This document shows, in pieces, positions 25,321-35,805 of a stretch of DNA of 64,000 nt. The notes beneath the pieces are model-generated. The model searched no databases. It was not told where the DNA came from and was given only the letters and a program-made list of their open reading frames with translations. The position numbers were made by a program, and so were the translations under genes. This stretch comes from Euonymus europaeus. Its lineage: Eukaryota > Streptophyta > Magnoliopsida > Celastrales > Celastraceae. The stretch covers positions 27,361,555 through 27,425,554 of the forward strand of contig OY756963.1 in the NCBI GenBank assembly GCA_963580455.1, read 5' to 3'. How positions within the stretch are numbered: position 1 is the first letter of the stretch; every line of letters begins with the position of its first letter.

Positions 25321-25610
25321 AAAAAAAATACATAACATATATACTAATTAAATTATTTTTTAAACTAATGTAATTTAAAAAGTGCGTTAAAAACTATCAA
25401 CGATGAGTCTTGCTAGAGAGAGTTTTATGTGTTGAGTTTGAATATGTATTTTTTTAAAAAAATTACCGTGTATTTTGAGAGATAAAACATTTTAAAATTT
25501 TGTTTATAAAAAAAATACAAAAGTTGAGAATTTGACTCTCTTTCAAATAAGTTTTATGAATGACTTACAACCTAATAAGTCTACAAAAGTAGACCCACCT
25601 TGAATTCTCC

Positions 25611-26000
25611 CTAAGACTCTACTTGGATTGAAGGGGAAAAAATAAGGAGAATTAAGTGGAGTTAAGTGAAGGAACGATAAGCTAGTAGGAGGAAAAATTA
25701 TACACATAATTTTACTTGGATTGAGGTGAGTGAAGTATGATATGTTCATTATCTCTTTACTTGGATTGAGGATTTTGAGTGAGGGGAAGTAATAAAAATA
25801 TTATAATTACTAAAATATTCTTAAAATGTTATTTACTAAATGATATTTTGGACTTTTTTAACAAATATATATATATTTTTCCCTCTTTACCGCTCCAATT
25901 TGAGAGGAGAAGAGAATAGACAAAAAAAAACTTACCCTCAATTCAAGCAAATTTTTTATTTTCCCTCACTTGACTCTCTTGATCCTCGATCCAAGCAAAG
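25611..26000. mobile_element. Candidate foldback MITE
   Basis: CTACTTGGATTGAAGG at the left and CCTCGATCCAAGCAAA at the right are imperfect reverse complements. ACTTGGATTGAGG recurs inside the left half, and CAATTCAAGCAAA is inverted inside the right half. No coding sequence. Exact ends and target duplication are not resolved. Confidence 0.45.
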
Positions 26001-26149
26001 GCTTCATAAGTTTAATATTTTTGAAGGCAATAGTTTCGATTGAAGCCCATTTGGCTCTTAGTTTTGCAATATATTTACAATACATTAGTAATCCAGAATG
26101 TTCAATTTGCTAATACAGACACATGCATATTATAACCATACGACGATCT

Positions 26150-26300
26150 CAACCTCCACCCCCACCACCACCTCCTCAACAACCTCCGCCCCCACCAGCG
26201 CCTCCACAACCTCCGCCACCACCCCACAACCACCTACGCCACCACCCGCACCATCTCCTCCTCCACAACCGCCGCCACCACAACCCCCACCATCTCCTCC
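26150..26300 (-). repeat. Gly/Cys codon repeat beyond the stop of the glycine-rich gene
   Basis: On the minus strand the triplet repeat continues after the TGA: in the same frame for about 26 codons (GGDGGGCGGGGC and similar), then in a shifted frame. It is either 3' UTR derived from former coding sequence or the remains of a longer tail. Confidence 0.6.
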
Positions 26301-26570
26301 TCAACCACCGCCGCCACAACCTCCACCACCACCGCCGCCACCGTCGCCACAACCTCCACAACCACCGCCGCCACAACCTCCACCACCTCCACGAAACCTA
26401 CTACTCTTGCGACCTCTGCCAGATTCATTATCATCTCCGCAAGCGAATATGACCATAGAAATAATTGAAAGGAACACAAAAACCATGCCAAGCATGAACA
26501 TTAGTCCACCGAAGTTGCCCACCTTGAAATCAACGGAATGGCCACCGGGATCCACCAACTCTCTTGCCAT
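26301..26570 (-). CDS. Short glycine-rich membrane-anchored protein
   Basis: An 89-residue protein read leftwards from ATG 26570. Residues 1-19 are polar and hydrophilic (MARELVDPGGHSVDFKVGNF). Residues 20-43 form one hydrophobic membrane segment (LMFMLGMVFVFLSIISMVIF) ending in ACGDD. A basic stretch (GRGRKSSRFR) and a Gly/Cys-rich tail of GGGGC-like units follow. Plant genomes encode small proteins of this plan (conserved N-terminus, one membrane span, Gly-rich tail); their function is not known to me. A TATA-like box lies 48 bases upstream. The tail ends at an in-frame TGA, but Gly/Cys codons continue beyond it for about 26 codons, so the original tail was probably longer. Confidence 0.6.
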   Translation of the reverse strand: MARELVDPGGHSVDFKVGNFGGLMFMLGMVFVFLSIISMVIFACGDDNESGRGRKSSRFRGGGGGCGGGGCGGCGDGGGGGGGGCGGGG

Positions 26571-26617
26571 TTCTTTGTATATTAGTTTTGTTGCTCAGTT
26601 GGGTGAATCAAACAGCA

Positions 26618-26626
26618 CTATATATA
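26618..26626 (-). promoter_or_regulatory. TATA box of the glycine-rich protein gene
   Basis: TATATATAG on the minus strand, 48 bases upstream of the ATG, which implies a leader of roughly 20 bases. Confidence 0.5.
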
Positions 26627-26699
26627 CTACTATACTAGGCAGAGTCGTTGAATAATCCATAGTTGGAGAAGATTCGTGGTTTCTGCCACGGTTTGACTT

Positions 26700-28170
26700 T
26701 TCAAAGTTTATTTTGTGATGATTACTCAAGTGACATAATGTTTACTTTAAACGATTTTATGACAAAGTAATGAATAATAAATAATAAATTAAAAGATACA
26801 AAATTTACAGTAAGTTGATAAATCAAAAGTTCTTATTACTAATATATTTTAAATATGAGAAATTATTATCTTTTAAGCTATTTATTCTACCTGTAAATAG
26901 GGATTATTCTATGTCTTGCAAAATGCAAATCATAGATTAATTTCATTGTAAGATTTGTGTTTTTATTTCTATTGTCCCTATATTGCGATGAATTTATTGC
27001 AAGAAATGAAATCATGGAGTGAAAATATTATTTATTTGAATGTAAAATCACAGTTGGCATGTTGTTATTATTTTATTTTTTTTATGAATTTGACATCATG
27101 TTAATTTAAAGCTTACGAGATGATCTTGAGGGTTATCGTAGAGTCATCCATTGGTTATTGTTGAGAATTGGTCAATTGGAATAAAAGTAAACTTTCTTCC
27201 AATTATGAATTTATGATTAAAGTTAACTAATTGGGTTGTAGAGTCATCCATTGACTATTGTAGAGAATTGAAAGAAAAGTCTTTTATATTTTTTTGATAG
27301 AGAATGGAAGAAATTAAAGTCTAATTATTGGACAAAGTTTACTAATTGGGTTTTTAAATTTTATTTATGGATAAGGGGATAAGATCCTCGAGGACACGAA
27401 AATAATTAAAGCTATCATCACAAAAACACTAGCCCACGTTTGATTCAGAGCTTAAGGTGTGAATGAGTTTAAGATAAACTGAACATGAACTTGTCGAGAG
27501 GGGAGAATAGAGAAATGTGAATGAGTTTAAGATAAACTGAATATGAGCTTGTCGAGAGAGGAGAATAGAGAGAGGTGAATAAGTTTAAAGATAAAATTTT
27601 GTATGTTTGATTAAATGTGAAAATGAACATAAATTTTGATTTGAATGTAGATAAAAAATTGTATTATGCTCTTATAATAAATTGAACAATTTTATATCAA
27701 ATTTAATGAAGATTAAACTTCTCATTTTAAAAAACTTTAAAAAACGTTATTCTCTTATGGAAGAATAGTCAAGCTCACGTTATCATAAACTTGACTATTA
27801 TCCCATGGAGGGAATAGAGATCATGGGCTCCTGCTTGTGGTTGACATTCCTAGTCTTATCTTCGATTTTTCTACATCACAAAGTGTTAGAAGTCGGTAAT
27901 GATTTGATGGGGCAACACCAAAAGTCATACTTAGAGAAATGGAGACTCCAATATTCCAGATGACCTACATGTTTGCAACTGATTGTGATTTCTTTTAGTA
28001 ATTCGTTGTTTGTGTGTGATGAGACTAGTAATTAATGACATAATGAAGTTGTGGATATATAAGTATTTGTAGGCCAATTGGGGTGTGAATGCATTTAACA
28101 TTGTGGCATATTGATGTGAATCTACAATTAAATAACCCTTTTTGCACCGTAAACCTTGAAGTTGAGGGAT
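26700..28170. other. Intergenic, no gene recognised
   Basis: AT-rich DNA with only short frames. It contains the 58-bp tandem repeat listed separately. Confidence 0.4.
27459..27596. repeat. 58-bp tandem repeat, just over two units
   Basis: GTGAATGAGTTTAAGATAAA recurs at 27459 and 27517, and a partial third unit begins at 27575. Units also share CTTGTCGAGAG and GAGAATAGAGA. Confidence 0.9.
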
Positions 28171-28175
28171 GTGAG

Positions 28176-28484
28176 CAGGCGGACGGATGCTTTGAGTGGG
28201 GGGCTCTAGCCCCCCCCCTTTTTTTTTTTAAAGAGCTAATATATTATAAGATAGTCAAGACTAAGCTTCGAAACAAGATGGGAGATAACTTCCTCTCTAA
28301 TTGTTTAATAGTTTATATTGAAAAAGAAATTGCTGAAAAGTTTAGTATGAATTCAGTTATAGATGATTTTTGTGACCTTAAAGAGCGAAAATCTTTATTT
28401 TGATATATTACAGATGTAATATAAGATGTATATTCGTAAAATTATTTTGGCCCCCTCCAACATTTACTCCTGCGTCCGCCCCTG
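28176..28484 (+). mobile_element. Deleted hAT element with transposase C-terminal remnant
   Basis: The left end CAGGCGGACGGATGC and right end CCTGCGTCCGCCCCTG are imperfect inverted repeats. A poly-C/poly-T stretch follows the left end. The plus-strand frame (about 28240-28403) reads KTKLRNKMGDNFLSNCLIVY and continues IEKEIAEKFSMNSVIDDFCD, then a stop. This resembles the C-terminal dimerisation region of plant hAT transposases annotated as zinc-finger MYM-type or TTF-type proteins. Everything upstream of that region has been deleted. The flanks share TGTGAG, but not exactly abutting, so the 8-bp target duplication is not proven. Confidence 0.65.
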
Positions 28485-28605
28485 AGTCTGTGAGCTTATG
28501 CTATTAATTTGTGTCACGTTCAACCCTGAATTGATTGACCCCACATTAGAGGCATTTTCCATATCACAGCACCATGTAATAAAGTGATGTGTATGTATTA
28601 TACAC

Positions 28606-28733
28606 TAAGGGTTCGTTTGGATCAGAGTATATTGATAGAGTATAAGCTCTCGTAAAACGTAAAAGTTGAAAATGTCTAAGAGTATTGGGACAAAGTATAA
28701 ACTAGCTTATACTCTGACACAAACGGAAGGTAA
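28606..28733. mobile_element. Short MITE with TAA target duplication
   Basis: Between direct TAA copies (28606-28608 and 28731-28733) lie imperfect inverted ends: CGTTTGGATCAGAGTATA on the left and TATACTCTGACACAAACGG on the right. A 3-bp TAA duplication and ends beginning with G-rich sequence fit PIF/Harbinger-type MITEs. Confidence 0.55.
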
Positions 28734-28739
28734 ATTAAG

Positions 28740-29650
28740 CCATTGAGAGAGCGTGTGGTAGTTCGTTGATATAGATATTTTATTTGGGCTCTATAAATCC
28801 CTAAAATTTACAATTCAAATGTAATGATGGACAAAAAGTTATACAAATTTTAAAATTGGAAAATAAAGGTATGATATAATATGGCACATATCTCTTAAAG
28901 TATTAGATTGAGTTGTACACTATCCTATTTTAAACGAATTGCGAATCTCGGATCCATAAATACTATATTATTATGCGCTAAATGTGTATGATTAGACACT
29001 AATTAAGGGTTCTGTAATTTGTAGATCTAGATTCTAGAGTATATAGAGAGCACAATTTGTCTATTGGCCAATTGACTTCAATTTAAGCAAAAAGCTATTC
29101 AAACTACTTTTTATTCTATAAGAGTTATAAGGTTTTTTTTTTTGTCATACATTACATATTGTATACCAAAGTAAGGCAAGGGTCAATCTTCCACCAAATA
29201 GTTTCTGTATTTGACCGATCCAGGTCCAAGTCTCACCCCATCCAATTTCACCTGATCACTTAATCAGAGCCGGTCTTCATTATTTTGGTGCTCAAAGTGG
29301 TGCCGTGTAATGGTAGGATCTCACGTACTTGTGTTTATGATGTTGTGCATTGCATTTTGTGATTATTAAAAACTAAGTATCAACTTCAACCTTCCTAATG
29401 ATAGCTTTCCCAATTGGCGAGACAACCGGGGAATGGAGGACATTCACTTCTAGCTGAAGTCTGCATGTTTTATATTTAGATCAGAGTCAGTAACAGTTAA
29501 TACTCTCACGAACGCTTGATATAGCTGTTGGATTTGCGTGATTTGAAAAATGGAACTGGACAATTGAACAACAACCATAGATCAAGAAGATCATTTTATG
29601 GATATTCTATCCAAATTAAACTCAAAATTATCCAACAATCTACTTTGATA
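28740..29650. other. Intergenic, nothing recognised
   Basis: No coding resemblance or clear repeat was seen in this stretch. Confidence 0.35.
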
Positions 29651-29654
29651 TGAA

Positions 29655-30060
29655 GAATTTCAATGGGGGTCTTTCACTGGATTGGGTCATCATGCAAAGG
29701 GCTACCAGTGGATCTGGTGGTATGGGTAAGGACCCTATTCCAGTGAAAGACTCTCACTGAGTACAGTCAACATGGTTCTTCGTCCAGGTATGAGACTAGA
29801 CTAAGTCGCCATGGAAAGAGCTACCAATGAATCTGGTGGTACGGGTAAAGACCCCAGTCCAATGAAAAACTCCCGTTGAGTGTCAACCAACGTGGACGTT
29901 GGCTTAGTAAAACGGAGGGTATTGATACGAGGTCTCACATCGCTAAGATGTGGGAGGTAAGATCTATTGATTAGGAGGGCAAATGTCTTCCTTAATCAGC
30001 TAACAAGTTTTCTAGGCAAAAAGTCTATTGGGCTTGTTGGTTACAACCAGCCCATATGTG
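29655..30060 (+). mobile_element. TRIM-like retroelement fragment
   Basis: CTCACATCGCTAAGATGTGG near 29951 resembles the LTR signature of the complete TRIM at 39230-39621 (CCCACATTGCTAAGACGTGG). A purine-rich AAAACGGAGGGTA run just before TGATACG (29933) looks like a polypurine tract before a 3' LTR. Upstream, an internal segment is duplicated with about 120-bp spacing (GAATCTGGTGGTACGGGTAA near 29831, a variant near 29711). No 5' LTR found. Confidence 0.45.
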
Positions 30061-30359
30061 GCCATTGATTGGGCTTGTTAAATGGTTAGGCCTGCTAAAT
30101 GTGTGTATAGGCGCGCTATAAAGAAAAGAAGTTTGATGCTCACATTTCTGCTCATAAAATTTCCAAATAAATTTTGCCCATACGCCATGATTTTTCATTC
30201 ATCTCTTTTGTTCTTTCTTTTTCGCCCATTCAAATATCTAGATAAAATAATTCAATATAGAACACAATCAAAATCAAAGGATATGTAATTTGTAACTACT
30301 AGCTAACAATAACTTGTGAAATAAGAGAAAAAATACATTAACCCAGAAAGTGATATCAA

Positions 30360-30535
30360 GGTAACTTCAAATGAATATTGATGAAATTAAGTTTTCATAA
30401 ATTTTTAGGGCACACAAAATAAATTTTGTGGGCAATGAAAGTTTATTTTAGGTAACTTCAAATGAATATTGATGAAATTAAGTTTTCATAAATTTTTAGG
30501 GCACACAAAATAAATTTTGTGGGCAATGAAAGTTT
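30360..30535. repeat. Exact 85-bp direct duplication
   Basis: Two identical 85-base units (30360-30444 and 30451-30535) are separated by 6 bases. Each carries CACAAAATAAATTTTGTGGG, a short internal palindrome. Perfect identity implies a recent event. Confidence 0.95.
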
Positions 30536-31085
30536 CAAAATAAAAGTTGGATCCATTTATGTTTGGACTTTTTGTTATTGGATATCCTCATTTTTGTATT
30601 TTAAAATGTGGTGCCCTAAGCACCAACTTCGATATCTTTGGTCATGAGTCAGACTTGCATTTCATAATGTCAATTTTATAATCAGTGTTGATACAATAAT
30701 ATTTTTATAAAAATAATTTAGATAGTTGGAATCTCATCTCATATTTCATGGAGTTGGATTTGGAAAATTTCCGCCCCATCCCCTCTCTCCATCTCCTCTA
30801 TTCCTCTTGCTTTTCTCCTCCTTTTTGCTTCTTTCATGATGAGATTTCAACATATTCTCTCTTCTCCTTCCTTCCTCTTGCTTTTTTTTTCTTCCTCTCT
30901 CACTCGTGAAAATGATATTTTAGGTACCTTTTTCTTTTTAACCACTGTGGTGTTTTATTTATGCATGAAACTTAAATAAGAAAAAGAAGGGCTAATTGAC
31001 CTTTTAAAAGAAATCTATTTGATACCCTGATTCCGGATAAAAATCAAGAATCCTAAGAAAATTAGTATACTTAGATTTGAAGGAA

Positions 31086-31262
31086 GAGGGTGTGAAGGAA
31101 GAAAGCTTTTAGATGCTGAGGGAGAGGAGGAGGATGGATGTCCGGAAAAGAGGCCTGATGCCATTTAGGATTGCGGAGGAGAAGGAAAAGAAAGCGGGGA
31201 GGCATGTATATTTGATCTGATGGATGCTATCCATCAAGTGAAGGTGTAAATGCTTCTTTTTT
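31086..31262 (+). pseudogene. uL1m exon-1 fragment (duplicated, internally deleted)
   Basis: This stretch matches the 3' part of the uL1m first exon at 176-814, in the opposite orientation. Shared blocks include GATGCTGAGGGAGAGGAGGA, TTTAGGATTGCGGAGGAG and TATTTGATCTGATGGA. About 35-40 bases of the parent are missing in the middle (codons around VVVPFPTLVK), and the frame is broken. Similarity continues into parental intron 1 (AAATGCTTCTTTTTTCA beside AAATGCTTCCTTTTTTCA), so this is a DNA-level copy, not a processed transcript. Confidence 0.85.
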
Positions 31263-31679
31263 CACATGTCAAATTCAAATATTGGAATATAATATTTTTG
31301 CAATGATTCCTTCACCAATTAAATATCATAATACAAGAAATTGTCATTCTTGTTTTCACGACTAACCAAACATGACAGTGTCTAATCCTTGTTTTTTTTG
31401 GGATAAAACATGTTTAGTCTAGGCATATTATTAATCAACTCTCACTAATAGCGGAGACACCAATGTACAACAAAAAACAATAAAAATAAAAAAACCTTCG
31501 AAAAGAAGGAATTAACACTCAAAACACATGACAAAACAATTTGTCACACAAGAAACGTGAAAATAAAATACCATAGCCTAGGATAAATTTAGAGCTGATA
31601 CAGATTCACGTTGACCATCCATGCATGGAACCACAACATGCATGAGAAGAAAAAAACTTTGACCCTATATCATAACCAG

Positions 31680-32420
31680 ATAACTTGATCCACCTGTTGA
31701 TGAACACCATCTTTAGCAAGTTCATCAACAACTTCATTCAACTCCCTCGGTATATGCTTGATAATTAACGAATGAAGCAAGCTTAGCATTACAGATGGCA
31801 TTTTAAAAGAAATTTAATCTCCATGGTACCTTTGATTCAAACTTTGCCCACCTACATGCATTGTAAGAATCAATTTCTAAAATGATCTTCGCTTGCCTTA
31901 GTATTGGAGATGAGGCAGATAGCTCAAGTGCTTAATTTTGTTATTGCCATTAGATCAGCCTGATTCGAATCACATATCTCGACATGGAAATTGAAGCTGC
32001 ATATAGTAGCTGTCCCTCTTCATTTCTTAGCACCCCACCCATACCTGCTCTACTTGGCTATCAATACTCGAACCATCCACATTCCACTTTAACAAACCTA
32101 CCTCCGGAGGCATCCACTGCATACCATTCAAGTTCCTCATTGCTCTCACATTAGAGAGTGACTGAATTGGTACAACAGAAAATTCAAGAAGTAAATGCTG
32201 ATTATGTAGAGATGGTATAATGCTTTGATCCCAATCTGCCTATCTATGGAAGAGAAGAGATACAATGACCGACCAAACCACTTGCTTTTCCTGAAAAATC
32301 AACTCATTTCTTGCTTTCCAAATCGACCAAAAGTGTTTGATTCTTGTTGAAAGTAGAATAATTGAGTATTCCTCAATCCACAGTCTGTGTGATCTCCAGC
32401 CATGTAGCTAGAGCCTACAC
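31680..32420 (-). pseudogene. LINE-type RNase H-like domain relic
   Basis: Read on the minus strand, broken frames show FWSIWKARNELIFQEK (about 32325-32278), then MPPEVGLLKWNVDGSS (about 32120-32070), then a tail with NEVVDELAKDGV near 31735. This order is typical of the 3' part of plant non-LTR retrotransposons and of the many RNase H-like fragments derived from them. Several stops and shifts. No reverse transcriptase was seen alongside. Confidence 0.7.
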
Positions 32421-32856
32421 ATAACAAATTTTGATATTTTAGCAGGTCATTGGGCCTATTGAAGAGCCGAGGACTCAAGGCTCTAAATGCCGATTGTAAA
32501 GACCAAAGATAAGCACTATTTCCATCCCACTATTTTACAAGTTCACCCCATTCTAAAAAACCCCAATAAAAAATTTAACTTTTCTAAGTTCACCCCAAAA
32601 CATATTTTTTAAAAATATTACAAAAGGACACCCTATCTGAAGATACCATCTTTTCCCCTTTCCTCATTTTTTCATTAACCAAACAAGGTATAATGCTAAT
32701 TTTCCTTTTCCAAAAGTTTCTCAGAAGCCAAGACATCACAGAGTGAATGAAATTTCTTGATAAAGTGCAAATTCAGTATAAAAATTGATTCTTCTTGAGT
32801 TACATAAAAGTCCATCATTTTCTTTTCTTTTTTAATTGAACAAACAGATTACCCAA

Positions 32857-32949
32857 ATTGGAGGAAGTAGATCCAGGTATCCTGTTGCTATTGGAGGAAG
32901 TACATTCAGGTATCCTATTGTTGTTGGAGGAAGTAGATCCAATTATCCA
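32857..32949 (+). repeat. 33-bp tandem repeat, 11-codon period
   Basis: ATTGGAGGAAGTAGATCCAG recurs (with changes) at 32857, 32890 and 32923. One frame is open through all units and reads IGGSRSRYPVA-like 11-residue repeats, ending in a stop after IMRDQQ. A pyrimidine-rich acceptor-like AACAG precedes it at about 32847. Product not recognised; no start codon is attached. Confidence 0.8.
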
Positions 32950-34090
32950 AAGTCAATTATGAGAGACCAACAATAACTAGCCTCCTTTGGCCTCAACAAC
33001 TTCACTATTTGCTCCATCGGGATCCATCAAAATCCCCACAGGACAACTCCACGATCAACCTCGGTTGCCACCGATTCCCATGGCTTCACCGGCGAAGTCA
33101 AAATCCTCACTGTCGCCATCCATTACGTCATCGTCGAATAAGTGAAATTCTGTTGGTGGGACGCTCTTTTTCAGAAAGTGGAAGAGTGAAGAACAATGAC
33201 AACCATGATAGGGATGGATGAGGGTGTAATAAGATTTACTGTTTGGAGAATAATTGGAATGAGCTTGAAAAACATAGGGATGAAAATAGTGCTCATCAAG
33301 ACCAAGTATGTTGGTACATGTTGGCCAATGAAAACGATAACAGTAAGTCAGTGACAGAGATTCAACTCCAACGGGCCCAGATCCAGATGATAAAACTTAT
33401 ATTACCTGTGATACTGCTTTGTTTTGGAATCCCCGTGCCCATTGAAACCACTTGGGCATGTCGAACACTCGAGTCCATGTGAGAAGCTAATTTAGTAATT
33501 TATGGCTACTGCCTAGTGCCTACTAGCATTGGTAAGCTGAAACCACTTGGGCTTATCGATCAGCCCATGTACATGTTTTTGTGGGCAGCCTATATGTACA
33601 TGGTTCAACTCAAATAGGCCCAGGTCCAAATAGTATTAGTACGAAGAGCGCGCTAATGGGCACAAGCCTGAGATTATTTTTCCCATGCTGTTGATGGACA
33701 CTACAGAGTGCAGAGTGTGGATTTGGAAAGTAATTTCATTGGAGGTGCTCTATTGGTAAGTAGGCCTTCGTGCGTGGTCCATTTGGTTCCCAAAATGTAA
33801 AATGTTGTTGGCTTGATTCACCCACACTGGCACTGCACATACATTTTGTAATCAATTTGGAATTATCTCCTATTTTCTTCTTCTTTTTATTGTTTGTCTC
33901 ACACTTGGACTCATTTATTTATACATGTTTTTTTTTCCTTCCAATTTTTCATCGTTTTAAATAATTGAAATTAAAACAAAAAATAAGAAAGAAAAAGAAA
34001 AGACGGGTTGTTTCACGAGGACGAAGGTGTGGATGTAGGTGAGCCACCCTAAGTGCCAGCTGGCTGTCGGAGAGAGGTCCACAGATCCCA
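32950..34090. other. Intergenic upstream of the MAPKKK gene
   Basis: Frames up to 79 codons with no recognisable family (for example 33243-33482). GC-richer patches around 33010-33140 look coding-like, but stops interrupt the best frame. I see no gene to defend. Confidence 0.35.
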
Positions 34091-34105
34091 AACTCCCGTG
34101 CCGCG

Positions 34106-34111
34106 CACGTG
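34106..34111 (+). promoter_or_regulatory. G-box (CACGTG) upstream of the MAPKKK gene
   Basis: The palindrome CACGTG lies in a GC-rich patch (GCCGCGCACGTGACT) about 350 bases upstream of the inferred 5' UTR donor at 34463. G-boxes bind bZIP and bHLH factors. Use here is unproven. Confidence 0.4.
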
Positions 34112-34462
34112 ACTCTCACCCCTCTTAAATATTAAAAAAAAAAAAAACCATCCTTCACTCTTTTTGTGCGTGCCTACTTTCATGTTTTATTCATCTGCCT
34201 TTAACCATAATTGATTAATTTCAATCCAAAAATTGAATCATCTCCCTCTCTTCACTTTTGGTATTAACATTCGGTTTTTGTTTTCTTCGGATTACCGTTT
34301 TCTCTCTCTTCAGTCACTCTTTCTGACCTTGTCTCTTTCTCACTCTTTCTCGCTCGCTCGCATTTATTTATTTTGATTACTTCAATGGAGACCTGTTTTG
34401 AGATTCAAATGCTGATCAATTGAAGGAGTTGCTGCACTTTCGAATAGCTGGATCTGCTGGTG

Positions 34463-35658
34463 GTGAGCCCTCTGATTTGTCTGGTCGCGATTGTTCACAT
34501 TTCAATTCCTGCTATTCTTGATTCGAATTTTCGGTGCTTTTTTTTTTGGTTGTGTTTTGCTTCCTTGCTTGTTTGACTGTAGTTGGATTGGATCATCAGT
34601 CTCTGATACGCGGATTGGTTTGGCGTTGGATCTCTAGGTTGATTTTGATTAATTAGTAAACATAACTGCCGAATTTTCAACTTGAATGGCTGTTTTACAA
34701 GTGTGACTTAACAATGCTTCAATCGGGAGATTTGAAGCTTCCGAAGTTTTGGATTTAGTACCTGAACATCGGAATTCGATCCAAATTAGCGTTGGCTGGG
34801 ATTTTTACTGATTGGAATGCAACTATCACTTGGAACCGAATTGCCTGGATAAATGATAAATTAAACGTGACGAGATATTATATTGAAGTGTCATGTGAAT
34901 CATACTTTGTTGCAATTATATTAGGAGACGCTTTCAGTTATTTGGGTTTAGGTGCTCTGCCATCTCAGTAAGAATAAGTTGCGGATGGAGAAAATCTTTC
35001 GAATATTTCTGTTATTCTTTTGCTCTGCATTTTCTCCTTGAAAATGCCTACCCTACGGAATCACTTGTTAACTTACCTCTGATTCATTTACTTGCTGCTT
35101 CTGACCGATTATTTAGAAGAAACTACGGAAGATCCAAAGGACCTTTGAAAGTGACACAGAGTATGTCTTTGATGCAGTTTCATTTAAGCATGTCTAACAA
35201 ACAAGTAGTTTGTGCTTCACAATTAGTGATCAGCAGGTGTGAAGCTGAAAACATTGTATCATATCGATGTTCTTGTGTTGACAAGTAAATTATTTACATT
35301 GTCTTTATTAAGGATGCAGAGGAAGAGGAATTGAAAATTCTGGTTTCATTTAGTTTCTTTCTCAACTTATAAAATTGTTGTTTCCTAACATCATCTCTTT
35401 CACTAAAGGTTCCAGAGTAGACTGGAAAATGAGCTTTGCCTTGTGAACTTCGGACTTGGTCAAAATTTCGTCAACTTAATTGCGTAATTTTAAGAGCAGG
35501 ACTCGAGCGTAACTTTTCATTTTTCTTATGCATTGAACTTCCTTATGTATTTAGTTTTTTGCATTGTTGCATCTTTTTGGAAGGAATCTTGTGCTTCCAT
35601 AATGGTCTGTTTCTGGTATTGGTAAATCAAGTTTAAACTCTGATTTTGGTAATTGCAG
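34463..35658 (+). other. Probable 5' UTR intron of the MAPKKK gene
   Basis: A donor (CTGGTG|GTGAGC) at 34463 follows a pyrimidine-rich leader-like region (about 34290-34400). An acceptor (TTGGTAATTGCAG) ends at 35658, before a leader exon that runs into the coding start at 35806. Inferred from consensus. Confidence 0.45.
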
Positions 35659-35805
35659 GTTAGATGACCTCCAGCTTAAAGAAGTTGGGCCACAAGGAGT
35701 TAGCGGTACACAAAATTTTGCTGTCTAAGAACGACATAGATGCTAAAAATGATTTTTTTGGGTTAAGAGGTAGTGGAAAATGGTTCTAGATTTGAAATAT
35801 TTGGC

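Noticed and set aside
26098..26655. 185-residue proline-rich frame on the plus strand
   Set aside because: It is the antisense of the Gly/Cys codon repeat. The minus strand has the better start, membrane segment and TATA box.
33009..33482. Two plus-strand frames of 70 and 79 codons upstream of the MAPKKK gene
   Set aside because: Neither shows a recognisable domain, and the best coding-like stretch is in another frame broken by stops.
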